A stretch of DNA of 53,630 nucleotides, taken from contig CAIWRI010000030.1 of assembly GCA_903915035.1 (NCBI GenBank), positions 1 through 53,630 on the forward strand. Direction: 5' to 3'. Origin of the DNA: an uncultured Nitrosomonadales bacterium. Lineage in GTDB: Bacteria; Pseudomonadota; Gammaproteobacteria; Burkholderiales; Gallionellaceae. A program made the position numbers and the translations under genes. Below are positions 36,801 through 45,500 of this stretch, piece after piece. The notes below the pieces were generated by a model, which made no database searches, was not told the origin of the DNA, and worked only from the letters and a program-made list of their open reading frames with translations. Position 1 is the stretch's first letter. The number at the start of each line of letters is the position of its first letter.

Positions 36801-36935
36801 AAAGACAAGTTAAAGGCAGGGGCAAGGTTAAAGGCAGGTTCAAGAGGCAAGGGGCAAAAAACCTTGAATCCTGAGTCTGCCTTTAATTTTGTACCTTGTA
36901 TCCTGAGCCTTGTATCTGCCTTGCCCCTGTCTTTA
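36801..36935. repeat. CTTG-ACCTG repeat cluster, copy g, large inverted repeat
   Basis: Between the convergent beta-helix gene and rlmM. Left arm units are AGTTAAAGGCAGGGGCAAGG, TTAAAGGCAGGTTCAAG and AGGCAAGGGGCAAA. Right arm units in the opposite orientation are CCTTGAATCCTGAGTCTGCC, TTTGTACCTTGTATCC and GTATCTGCCTTGCCCCTG. The arms can fold into a long imperfect hairpin that could end both transcripts. Confidence 0.72.
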
Positions 36936-38336
36936 TCTGTTCTTCGTTTTACTCAAAAACACGGTGATTTCTTCCCTGTCATGGTAGAGCTGTTTAGCAA
37001 TCAGTTTATAGCTGATGCCTTCAATATCCAGACGTGAGCGTATGCCATTCAGTGCGGCATCAAGTGCAGTAACGCGCTGTTTCATCGGCAGTTTCAGATT
37101 GAAGATGGAGTGACGACACCAGCCATTCACGAACCAGTCGCCTATCAGTTCGGCAACCTTTGCGGGCTTATCCACCATGTCACAGAGCAGCCAATCTACC
37201 GCTTTTTTAGGCTGGAACTTAAAGCCGTCCTGTTTTAGATGTTCAACCAGAGGATGTTTTTCCAGCACGCCTTTCATCGGGCCGTTATCCACGGCGGTGA
37301 CGCGGATGCCGCGCCTGACCATCTGCCAACTCCAGCCGCCGGGTGCAGCACCCAGATCGACCGCGGTCATGCCGCTGCGCAGCAATCTGGTTTGTTCACT
37401 CTTATCCAGAAAAACCTCGATGGCTTCGGCCAGCTTCAGGGTAGAGCGACTGGGTGCTTCAGCGGGCATCGACTGCCTGACGATACCCATCAGTGAACTT
37501 GCGCTGTTGTAGGGATCGCTTGTGCCTATCAGTGCGGAGGATTTGTCAGGGAAGAAAATATGCAGGCGCGGCAGTTTTTTCGCTTCGGCAGCGTCACTGC
37601 GGCCCGCTTCGACTTCGACCGGAAGCAGTCGCCCCTGTGCCCTTAGTGCGGTTTCCAGCAAGGGGCCAAAACGGCGGGTAAAGGCCGATAAGGTCTTGCC
37701 GTCATTCGTATCAGGCACTTCCAGCCAAATCTCACTAAAGGTGCCGGTAAGTTCATTGATGGCTGCCAGCACGGGTGTCAGGCGGTCGCGTTCCGGCAAT
37801 TCTTCGATGATGTGGTGCAGGCGTATCAACTGGCGCGCAAAAATCAGCTCGCGGTAAGACAGGGTTTGTTCATTGATGGCCACGATGGCATAGCCGCTAT
37901 CCGGAATGATGCCGGGCTGTTCAGCCAGCACAGGACGTTGCGATCTTGCCTGTCCCACGGCTTCCTGAGTGCAGTCCTGTTCAAAGCCGGGCCGGCAATA
38001 TAGCAGCCAGTGAGTCAGTGCTGCTGATGAGCCTTCATGGCGGGGTGCCTGCGCGACTGGCTTAATGGCAGGTTTTACCGGAGCAACATTGCTTGCCAGT
38101 AAGCGTGACATTTTTGTGCCGATACGGCGTGGTTTTGCTGCTTCGTCCTTGGCAGAAAAACCTTTGGCGGGCGTTTTTACGCTGCGGGGTTTGGGGGCAG
38201 CAGGGCGCATCACAGTCGGGCGCGGCTTGGCCGTGTCAGTACTGATAGGTTTGGAGGTGGTTCGGGCGCGACGCGGTTTTGTCGTATCCGCAGTGACTGA
38301 AGCGCTGTTTGCTTGGGTTTTTTTCGTTTTTTGCAT
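36933..38336 (-). CDS. rlmM: 23S rRNA (cytidine-2'-O)-methyltransferase RlmM, extended N-terminus
   Basis: About 467 residues from the ATG at 38336. The C-terminal RrmJ-type Rossmann domain has AVDLGAAPGGWSWQMVRRG (SAM motif I), WLLCDMVDKP and FNLKLPMKQR, the catalytic Lys-Asp-Lys region. The central part (LLYCRPGFEQDC ... SEIWLEVPDTNDGK) is the THUMP-like recognition domain. It methylates C2498 of 23S rRNA in E. coli. Odd: the E. coli enzyme has 366 residues, whereas here about 100 extra N-terminal residues form a basic Lys/Arg/Pro/Ala-rich low-complexity tail. An ATG 36 bases upstream (38372) is an alternative start. It converges with the beta-helix gene. Confidence 0.92.
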   Translation of the reverse strand: MQKTKKTQANSASVTADTTKPRRARTTSKPISTDTAKPRPTVMRPAAPKPRSVKTPAKGFSAKDEAAKPRRIGTKMSRLLASNVAPVKPAIKPVAQAPRHEGSSAALTHWLLYCRPGFEQDCTQEAVGQARSQRPVLAEQPGIIPDSGYAIVAINEQTLSYRELIFARQLIRLHHIIEELPERDRLTPVLAAINELTGTFSEIWLEVPDTNDGKTLSAFTRRFGPLLETALRAQGRLLPVEVEAGRSDAAEAKKLPRLHIFFPDKSSALIGTSDPYNSASSLMGIVRQSMPAEAPSRSTLKLAEAIEVFLDKSEQTRLLRSGMTAVDLGAAPGGWSWQMVRRGIRVTAVDNGPMKGVLEKHPLVEHLKQDGFKFQPKKAVDWLLCDMVDKPAKVAELIGDWFVNGWCRHSIFNLKLPMKQRVTALDAALNGIRSRLDIEGISYKLIAKQLYHDREEITVFLSKTKNR

Positions 38337-38406
38337 AGCGCGTATTGTGGCACAGCTTTGGCCGCGAAGCATGTTAATATCTGCAACTTTTGTAAACTGA
38401 CTTTTA

Positions 38407-39063
38407 ATGAGTAAACGCTACGATTTAATTGTGTTCGACTGGGACGGTACGTTGATGGATTCCACAGCGATTATCGCAGGCTCAATTCAGTCTGCTTGTC
38501 GTGATTTGAATCTGACCGTGCCTGACGACGCAGCGGCACGCCATGTGATCGGTTTAGGCTTGACTGAGGCGCTGCGCCACGCCGTGCCGGATGCGCCGGA
38601 AGCGATGTATGCGCCGTTAGTTGCGCGTTATCGTCATCATTTTTTGGCGCAGGATGCGGAAATACTGCTGTTTGACGGCGCAAGAGAAATGATTATTGAA
38701 TTATTCGAGTCAGGTTACAGTCTGGGGGTTGCCACTGGCAAGAATACCGCCGGTTTGAATCGCGTGCTGGAATCTTCCGGCATGAAACGGTATTTTCACG
38801 CGACACGCACCGCAGAACAGACCGTCTCCAAGCCGCATCCCGCTATGCTTTTGGAACTGATGGCGGAATTAGCTGTCCATGCCGGGCGTACGCTGATGGT
38901 AGGTGATACGACGCACGACGTGTTGCTGGCGCAAAATGCCGGTGTGGATGTGGTGGCTGTTGCGTTTGGTGCGCATCCGGCAGCACAGTTGCTGGCGTTG
39001 CAACCGCTGGCATTAATAGAAAATTTTACCCGATTGCGTGCCTGGTTCAAGGCAAACGCTTAG
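38407..39063 (+). CDS. gph: HAD-family hydrolase, phosphoglycolate phosphatase-like
   Basis: A 218-residue HAD phosphatase. Motif I is VFDWDGTLMDST (nucleophile Asp and acid Asp), motif II is GVATGKNTAG, motif III has SKPHPAMLLEL and motif IV is MVGDTTHDVLLA. A helical cap sits between motifs I and II. It probably removes phosphate from 2-phosphoglycolate or a related metabolite; the E. coli Gph substrate is inferred, not shown. It is divergent from rlmM, and sppA follows after 28 bases. Confidence 0.85.
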   Translation: MSKRYDLIVFDWDGTLMDSTAIIAGSIQSACRDLNLTVPDDAAARHVIGLGLTEALRHAVPDAPEAMYAPLVARYRHHFLAQDAEILLFDGAREMIIELFESGYSLGVATGKNTAGLNRVLESSGMKRYFHATRTAEQTVSKPHPAMLLELMAELAVHAGRTLMVGDTTHDVLLAQNAGVDVVAVAFGAHPAAQLLALQPLALIENFTRLRAWFKANA

Positions 39064-39091
39064 CGCTGCGAAAATATTTTTAAGGGATGAC

Positions 39092-40033
39092 ATGTCAGAT
39101 CAAAATTGGGAACGCGGCATACTGGAGAAATTGGCGATGTCCGCCGTTCAGGAACAGCGACGCGCACGTCACTGGGGCATCTTTTTCAAGGTGCTGACTT
39201 TCAGTTACTTCTTTATCGTGCTGTTCATTTTTATGGGCTGGTTTGGCAAGAGCGAAGCGGCGCTGAGTACCGGCAAGCATACTGCGCTGATTGATATGCA
39301 AGGTGTGATTGCGGCCGATACGCCTGCCAGTGCCGACAATATCATTCCGAGTTTGCAGGATGCTTTCAAGGACAAAGATACCAAAGGCGTGATTCTGCGT
39401 ATCAATAGTCCCGGTGGCAGTCCGGTACAAGCGGGGCAGATTAACGATGAGATTCACCGCTTGCGCGTAAAATATCCGGCCATTCCCTTGTACGTGGTGG
39501 CAGGGGATATTTGCGCATCCGGTGGCTATTACGTGGCCGCCGCCGCCGATAAAATCTTTGTCGATAAGGCGACATTAATCGGTTCGATAGGCGTGTTGAT
39601 GGATGGTTTCGGGTTTACCGGCACCATGGAAAAATTAGGCGTGGAACGACGCCTGATTACCGCAGGCAGCAACAAGGGTTTCATGGACCCGTACTCGCCG
39701 CTGCGCCCCGATCAGCAAGCTTATGCCAAACAGATGCTAGCCCAGATACATCAGCAGTTTATCGACGTGGTGAAACAGGGGCGCGGCAAGCGTCTCAAAG
39801 AAACGCCGGATACCTTCAGCGGGCTGATCTGGAATGGTCAGGCAGGTGTGGCTATGGGGCTGGCAGATGGCTATGGCAGTGTCGAATCCGTGGCGCGCGA
39901 TGTGATCAAGGAAGAAAATGTCGTTGATTTCACAGTCAAGGAAGGTATTGCCGACCGGCTGGCGAAACGCTTTGGTGCGGGCGTGATGAGCGCAGCGGGC
40001 CTGTCAACACAAAGCGGGGTAAGTTTGCGCTAA
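39092..40033 (+). CDS. sppA: Signal peptide peptidase SppA (S49 family)
   Basis: A 313-residue membrane serine protease starting at the ATG at 39092 after AAGGGA. One N-terminal membrane helix lies at about 32-50 (VLTFSYFFIVLFIFMGW). The S49 domain shows ILRINSPGGSPVQAG, Ser143 in GDICASGGYYVAAAADKIF, TLIGSIGVLMDGFG and Lys195 in AGSNKGFMDP. Ser and Lys are 52 residues apart, the same spacing as in the short Bacillus SppA. It degrades signal peptides left in the membrane after cleavage. The short single-domain form is usual in betaproteobacteria. Confidence 0.94.
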   Translation: MSDQNWERGILEKLAMSAVQEQRRARHWGIFFKVLTFSYFFIVLFIFMGWFGKSEAALSTGKHTALIDMQGVIAADTPASADNIIPSLQDAFKDKDTKGVILRINSPGGSPVQAGQINDEIHRLRVKYPAIPLYVVAGDICASGGYYVAAAADKIFVDKATLIGSIGVLMDGFGFTGTMEKLGVERRLITAGSNKGFMDPYSPLRPDQQAYAKQMLAQIHQQFIDVVKQGRGKRLKETPDTFSGLIWNGQAGVAMGLADGYGSVESVARDVIKEENVVDFTVKEGIADRLAKRFGAGVMSAAGLSTQSGVSLR

Positions 40034-40055
40034 AAGCCGCTTTCCCGAATCCTGA

Positions 40056-40670
40056 TCAGCGCAGTAGTGGTTTTAAGGCATGCAACACGTTGTTCACGAT
40101 GCGTGGCTGGGCGGCGGCGGCAGGATGCAGGTTGTCAGCCTGAAACTGCGTGACGCCTTCCAGTAAAAACGGCAGCAGGCTGACATGGTGTTTTAAGGCG
40201 AGTTCCGTGTAAACATTTTGGAATTGCGCAATATAGGGCGCGCCGTAATTGGGTGGCAGTTTCATGCCGATCAGCAGTGTTTTAGCGTGAGCTCGCTTAT
40301 TTTTCAGCAGAATGTCGTCCAGGTTGTTTTTCATTTCTGCGGTGTTGTAGCCGCGCAGCCCGTCATTGGCACCGAGTTCCACGATTACGATAGCCGGTTT
40401 ATATTCGGCGAGAAGTTTGGCCAGGCGTACTCTGCCGCCCTGTGTGGTTTCACCGCTGATGCTGGCGTTTACAATTTGGAAATGGCCACGATCCAACTGA
40501 AGTTGCAACAGCACAGGCCAGCTGTCCTTAACTTCAATGCCATAGCCTGCCGACAGGCTGTCTCCCAGTATCAGGATGTTGGTTGATTGGATGCTGGCGT
40601 ATGCTGTGCCGGATAGCACACTGAGCAGCAGGATAATTTTAAGCAGCTTTAAAAAGGATAGCGTTTTCAT
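40056..40670 (-). CDS. tesA: Arylesterase/acyl-CoA thioesterase TesA-like (SGNH)
   Basis: A 204-residue periplasmic SGNH hydrolase. A signal peptide (LLKIILLLSVLSGTAYA) precedes block I ILGDSLSAGYG (Ser38), with SISGETTQGG (Gly), ELGANDGLRG (Asn) and DNLHPAAAAQP (Asp/His). It hydrolyses thioesters or aryl esters, as the E. coli TesA does. I start it at the ATG at 40670. The longer frame upstream lacks a signal peptide at its start and lies antisense to the ybbA gene. Its start codon overlaps that of ybbA on the other strand (CATG at 40668-40671), leaving no intergenic bases. Confidence 0.92.
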   Translation of the reverse strand: MKTLSFLKLLKIILLLSVLSGTAYASIQSTNILILGDSLSAGYGIEVKDSWPVLLQLQLDRGHFQIVNASISGETTQGGRVRLAKLLAEYKPAIVIVELGANDGLRGYNTAEMKNNLDDILLKNKRAHAKTLLIGMKLPPNYGAPYIAQFQNVYTELALKHHVSLLPFLLEGVTQFQADNLHPAAAAQPRIVNNVLHALKPLLR

Positions 40671-41343
40671 GACAGCAATTGTGCAGGCGGAATGCCTTAG
40701 TAAGCAAGTGTTAAGTGGCGATCTGCCGCTGATGATACTCCATGAGGTGAATTTTACGCTGGCAGCCGGTGAGAGTCTTGCCATTACCGGCGCATCAGGT
40801 TCAGGTAAATCGACCTTGCTAGGCTTGCTGGCAGGGCTGGATATGCCTGGCAGCGGGCGGGTCCGGCTAAACGGCATTGATCTGTTTGCGCTCAATGAGG
40901 ACGGGCGTGCCAGGCTCAGAGGTGAGCTGGCAGGTTTTGTGTTTCAGTCGTTTCATTTGCTGCCTTCTCTGACTGCCCTGGAGAATGTCATGCTGCCGCT
41001 GGAACTGCAAGGTGTCAAGGAGGCACGGAGCCGGGCTCAAGCATCGCTGCATCAGGTAGGCCTTACTGCCCGTGCCCATCATCTGCCAAAACACTTGTCC
41101 GGCGGTGAGCAGCAACGGGTAGCCTTGGCACGCGCATTCGTTACCCGCCCGAAAATACTCTTTGCCGATGAGCCTACCGGAAATCTGGATGCGCAAACCG
41201 GGGCCCAGATCATCAAGCTGATGTTTGAATTAAATCAACAGTTAGGCACCACACTGATACTGGTCACGCACGATCAGGCACTGGCCGCGCGCTGCGGCAA
41301 ACAATTGCGCCTGACTGACGGAACTGCGGTGATGCAAGCATGA
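40669..41343 (+). CDS. ybbA: YbbA-like ABC transporter ATP-binding protein
   Basis: A 224-residue ABC ATPase of the LolD/MacB type. Walker A is GASGSGKST (41-49), the Q-loop lies in [12 protein letters not shown], the signature is [15 protein letters not shown], Walker B is [12 protein letters not shown] and the H-loop is VTHD. In the usual tesA-ybbA-ybbP arrangement it energises an FtsX-type permease. Here the permease gene that overlaps its stop (ATGA at 41340-41343) is broken, so this ATPase has no visible partner. AAGGA lies about 10 bases before the ATG, within tesA. Confidence 0.93.
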   Translation: MTAIVQAECLSKQVLSGDLPLMILHEVNFTLAAGESLAITGASGSGKSTLLGLLAGLDMPGSGRVRLNGIDLFALNEDGRARLRGELAGFVFQSFHLLPSLTALENVMLPLELQGVKEARSRAQASLHQVGLTARAHHLPKHLSGGEQQRVALARAFVTRPKILFADEPTGNLDAQTGAQIIKLMFELNQQLGTTLILVTHDQALAARCGKQLRLTDGTAVMQA

Positions 41344-41486
41344 ATTTGCTGCGTCTATCCTTTAATCTTTTGCGCCGCGACTGGCGGGCAGGGAGTAGCG
41401 CGTGCTGATGCTGGCGGTGAGTAGCTTATCTACCGTGGGACTGTTCGCCTACCGCGTGCGCCAGGCACTGGTGTTGCAGTTTGGTC
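41340..41486 (+). pseudogene. Truncated, frameshifted FtsX-type permease (ybbP-like) remnant
   Basis: The frame starts with the ATGA overlap of ybbA and reads [18 protein letters not shown], the classical start of YbbP-type permeases, but stops at TGA 41406-41408. Switching frame at about 41402 recovers VLMLAVSSLSTVGLF and RVRQALVLQ, the first membrane helix of the same protein. The homology ends at 41486, exactly where a REP hairpin begins, and the remaining ~750 residues are absent. The gene was therefore inactivated by a small indel and by loss or displacement of its body at the island edge. Confidence 0.85.
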
Positions 41487-41513
41487 GGGTGGATGCGCTG
41501 CGCTTATCCACCC
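41487..41513. repeat. REP-like palindrome (GGGTGGAT ... ATCCACCC)
   Basis: A 27-base imperfect palindrome: GGGTGGAT at 41487-41494 pairs with ATCCACCC at 41506-41513 around GCGCTGCGCTT. Such hairpins are typical repetitive extragenic palindromes mobilised by RAYT transposases. It marks the breakpoint in the permease gene. Confidence 0.75.
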
Positions 41514-41549
41514 TACAGCTTTTTGAGTGAAGTGTGTCCTTCCAGACGT

Positions 41550-41630
41550 GAAGCGTATCCTGTACGTTTGGAGGCACATCCCGTCGGGAGGCGCATCCCG
41601 TCGGGAAACTTATCCTTCACGACGCGAATG
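41550..41630. repeat. GC-rich imperfect tandem repeats with small palindromes
   Basis: Units such as AGGCACATCCCGTCGGG and AGGCGCATCCCGTCGGG (17 bases each) follow one another, each containing the palindrome CCCGTCGGG or a variant, with related TATCCTTCACGACG sequence. They are REP-like debris between the broken permease and the direct repeat. Confidence 0.6.
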
Positions 41631-41852
41631 TAAACTGACCTCAACGCCCCGACCCCACGAGCCACACCCCATCGGATAGAAATATTACGCTCTTAACCGA
41701 TGGTCGTCATCCACAATTCAATGGTAGAACCCAATGCCCCGCGACAACAAAGCGGCGGATCATGATATGGGCTGCGAGGAAAAATACATGCCCCAACGGA
41801 CGGAGAACGGGAAGGTAATCACGTAGGGGCGAATTTATTCGCCCATTCGCCC
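41631..41852. repeat. Left copy of the ~222-bp direct repeat flanking the restriction island
   Basis: Bases 41631-41852 match 52799-53021 with one single-base length difference and two substitutions (about 98.6 percent identity by eye). The repeat contains the REP-type palindrome GGGCGAAT-TT-ATTCGCCC near its right end. The right copy overlaps the 3' end of a RAYT transposase, so this left copy looks like a detached RAYT tail with its REP. The pair encloses about 11 kb. Confidence 0.92.
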
Positions 41853-41853
41853 T

Positions 41854-41897
41854 GGGGTCAGGTCTCCCGTTTTGCGCAAAACGGGAGACCTGACCCC
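41854..41897. repeat. Perfect 44-bp palindrome
   Basis: GGGGTCAGGTCTCCCG followed by TTTTGC is matched exactly by its reverse complement through 41897, giving a 22-base perfect stem with no loop. The GGGGTCAG ... CTGACCCC ends resemble hairpins associated with RAYT/REP elements. It could act as a strong terminator, or as a recombination or transposase target, between the broken permease and the island genes. Confidence 0.9.
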
Positions 41898-41949
41898 AAT
41901 GCCCCCCGGAGACCTGACCCCAATGCCCCCCCTGACCCCAACGCCCCCC
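41884..41949. repeat. C-rich 24-bp tandem repeat
   Basis: Two exact 24-base units (41884-41907 and 41908-41931), each GGAGACCTGACCCC plus AATGCCCCCC, followed by a partial unit to 41949 with one change. The first unit shares its start with the right arm of the palindrome, suggesting growth from that hairpin by slippage. Confidence 0.8.
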
Positions 41950-42020
41950 GAAACGTTTTCAGGGCAGGGTGTTAATTCGCGTCATGCCGCATTGATGGAC
42001 AGGATAAAAGGGAGGCAACG

Positions 42021-42287
42021 ATGAAAGCCGACATTATCAGCCGTTTTATCAAGCTGCTGAACGACGTGCAGCCCACCTTCAGCGAAGAACTGGCTGCGGG
42101 CATCGAGCGCCGGTTGCGCGAGGAATACCGTGGCGAGCGGGTGTATATCGCCAAACATACCGACAACCTGCACGCTATCGTCCGGTCGCGCTTTTCCGGC
42201 GACAACGTCGGCCAACTGGCCGTTGAGCTGAAAATCTCCCGCCGCACCGTCTACCGGTCGCTGCAAAGAAGGAATAAGACACCGTGA
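42021..42287 (+). CDS. Mor-family-like transcription activator
   Basis: An 88-residue protein with the Mor/C layout: an N-terminal helical dimerisation part (FIKLLNDVQPTFSEELAAGIE), a short strand (GERVYIAK) and a C-terminal helix-turn-helix IVRSRFSGDNVGQLAVELKI plus SRRTVYRSLQ. Mor of phage Mu activates the middle promoter. Stand-alone relatives occur next to mobile genes and defence genes. Here it is the first gene of the island, reads toward the helicase 238 bases downstream and so could control it. A strong GGGAGG lies just before the ATG. Confidence 0.82.
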   Translation: MKADIISRFIKLLNDVQPTFSEELAAGIERRLREEYRGERVYIAKHTDNLHAIVRSRFSGDNVGQLAVELKISRRTVYRSLQRRNKTP

Positions 42288-42356
42288 ATTACGCCTATTC
42301 GGTGAGAGTCTTACAAGCAGATGCTGATAATTATGAGTTCACGAAGCATAATTGCC

Positions 42357-42372
42357 TGTGATATAGATCACG
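42357..42372. promoter_or_regulatory. Near-consensus CRP-type operator
   Basis: TGTGA-TATAGA-TCACG matches the CRP/FNR-superfamily consensus TGTGA-N6-TCACA in nine of ten specified positions. It lies about 150 bases before the helicase gene, in a gap (42288-42524) that has no coding frame and is A+T-rich downstream. It may make expression of the restriction operon respond to cAMP or a Crp-like regulator. Confidence 0.55.
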
Positions 42373-42524
42373 TGAGCGATTCCGATTAACAATATCAGCG
42401 TTTGCCCTTATCATGCTCGCGGGATACTATCCTTCATTGATTACAACACCATTAACGAGCAATGCCATTCAATATAGCGGAATTTGAAATTATTGGTGTT
42501 CGGGTGGGTTACCCCGTTTAAACG

Positions 42525-45500
42525 ATGGAACTCATCGACAACATCAACCGACTGCTCGGCGACGACCTGAAGCAGACGATTAAGCCTGGCGCCAGGCTGA
42601 AAATCGCCGCCTCCTGTTTCTCGATGTACGCATTCGAGGCGCTCAAGGCCGAACTGGAAAAAATAGATGAGCTGAATTTTATTTTCACTTCGCCCACTTT
42701 TGTCGCTAACGAAGTCACCGACAAAATTCGCAGGGAGCGCAAAGAGTTCCACATTCCGAAATTGGATCGTGAGCGTAGCTTGTATGGCAGTGAATTTGAG
42801 ATTCAGCTTCGCAATAAGCTCACCCAGCGTGCCATTGCAAAGGAATGTGCTGACTGGATGCGGCGCAAGGCTACCTTCAAGTCCAATCGCAGCAAGGCTC
42901 CGATGCAGCAGTTTGCCTGCATAGAAGCCAGCGGCGCGGATATGGCCTACATGCCATTACACGGCTTCACAGCGGTTGATCTTGGTTATCAACAAGGTAA
43001 CGCCGTCTCCAATCTGGTCAACAAGATGGACGAACCCGCCTTTGCGACTACCTACCTCAGCCTGTTCAACCAAATCTGGAACGACCCTACCAAGCTGGAG
43101 GACGTTACAGCTCAGATTTGCGAACACATTGCATCGGTGTATCAGGAGAACTCGCCAGAAAGCATCTACTTTCTGATGCTATACAACATTTTTAATGAGT
43201 TTCTGGACGACATCGACGAAGACGTTTTGCCCAATGATCGCACCGGCTATCAGGACACACTGATCTGGAATAAACTCTTCAACTTTCAGAGGGATGCGGC
43301 TACCGGCATCATCAATAAGCTCGAAACTTACAGTGGCTGTATCTTGGCCGACAGTGTCGGTTTGGGTAAAACCTTCACGGCCTTGGCTGTGGTGAAGTAC
43401 TACGAGTTGCGAAACCGCTCCGTGTTAGTGCTCTGTCCCAAGAAACTGGCAGACAACTGGCTGAACTACAACCGCAACCTCAAGACCAACATCTTTGCCC
43501 GCGACCGCTTTAACTATGACGTGCTTTGCCATACCGATTTGCAGCGAACCAGCGGCGAGTCATTTGGCACGCCGCTCAACCGCATCAATTGGGGAAATTA
43601 CGATCTTGTTGTCATCGACGAATCACACAATTTTCGCAACAACGATGCCTATAAAGAAAAGGAAACACGCTACCAGAAGTTGATGAATCAGGTCATCCGG
43701 CAGGGCGTCAAAACCAAAGTGCTGATGCTCTCAGCGACTCCGGTGAACAACCGCTTCAATGACTTGCGCAACCAGCTGGCACTGGCCTACGAGGGGGATT
43801 CAGAAAACCTCAGTAAAAAGCTGCGTACCGATAAAACGATTGAGCAGATTTTTAGCAACGCGCAGGCAAGCTTCAATGCATGGGCGAAGTTGCCCGTCGA
43901 AGCGCGCACGGCTCGTGCCATCCTCGATTCGTTGGATTTCGATTTCTTTGAATTACTCGACAGCGTTACCATCGCACGCTCGCGCAAGCATATTCAGACT
44001 TTTTACGATACGAAGGACATCGGCTCATTCCCCGTGCGGCGTAAACCTTTGTCATTTCATTCTCCGCTCACTCAGCGCACGGATGTAATGAGTTTCAACG
44101 AGATTTTCGATCAACTTTCGTTGCTTAAACTCGCTGTCTATGCACCGATCAGTTACATCCTACCCAGCCGGCTAAAAAAGTATGAAGAAATGTACGACAC
44201 GCAAGTGGCGGGTGGCAAAAGCAAGTTCAAGCAAGTTGATCGCGAGAGGAGTTTACAGGCGCTAATGACCACCAACCTGCTCAAGCGACTGGAAAGTTCG
44301 ATTGAGTCGTTCCGCTTGACCTTGCAGTCACTGCGCACTAAGCACAACAGCACGCTGGACAAGATTAGCGCATTCAATCAGAGCGGCAGTGTTGCCAGCG
44401 TCGACGATTTGACGGATCAGTTGGAAAGTTTGGAAGCCGATGAGGATGACTTGCCGATACCCGTGGAAAACGAGATCGGCGGCAAGGTCAAAATCAGCCT
44501 GGCGGATATGGATCTGCCATCCTGGGAGCACGAGCTAAAATCGGATATGGAAATCATCGATGCGTTGCTGGTCTCGATGAACAGGGTGACACCTGCCGAT
44601 GATGCCAAACTTCAGCATGTCAGGGCGCTTATCCAGGCTAAAATCGCCAACCCGATCAATCCGGGCAATAGAAAGATACTGCTTTTTACCGCTTTTGCAG
44701 ATACGGCCAATTATCTCTACGCCAACTTAGCACCTGAGTTGTTGGAAATTCAGCACCTCTATAGCGCTAAAGTAACTGGTAGTTCGCCGCCCAAATCGAA
44801 CTTGACGAAGAACTATGATTTTCAGGAGCTGCTCACGCTGTTTTCCCCGCGCTCAAAAGAAAAATCTATCGTACTTCCCGGTGAACCTGCTGAAATTGAC
44901 CTGCTGATCGGCACCGACTGCATTTCAGAAGGCCAGAACCTGCAGGACTGCGACTACCTCATCAACTACGATATTCACTGGAATCCGGTGCGTATCATTC
45001 AGCGTTTTGGCCGGATAGACCGCATCGGCTCAACGAATGCCAGCATCCAGCTGGTCAACTACTGGCCGGATATTTCACTCGACGAGTACATCAACCTCAA
45101 AGAGCGAGTTGAGAGCAGGATGATGATCGCCGATGTCACGGCCACCGGAGATGACAACGTCCTTAGCGCTCAAGCCAACGACGTGTCCTACCGCAAGGAG
45201 CAATTGCGTCGCCTGCAAGAAGAAGTGATTGAACTGGAAGATTTGAAGACTGGTGTGTCGATTACTGACATGGGACTCAATGACTTTCGCATGGATTTGC
45301 TTAACTACGTCAAAGCCAATGGTGAGTTGAACAACATGCCGAGTGGGATGCATGCCGTAGTGCCTGCAAACCCGGAAACGGGTCTGTACCCGGGCGTGAT
45401 CTTCACGCTGCGCAATGTCAATCCGAACGTGAACGTCAGCCAGCATAACCGACTGCATCCCTACTATCTGGTCTACATCAACCGCGAAGGTGAGGTGATC

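Noticed and set aside
40671-40895. 75-codon upstream extension of tesA
   Set aside because: It runs antisense through ybbA, has no family similarity, and would bury the clear signal peptide that starts at 40670.
41550-41950. CRISPR-like array in the repeat-rich boundary
   Set aside because: Repeats are adjacent or overlapping tandem and palindromic units without constant-length unique spacers, and no cas genes are present.
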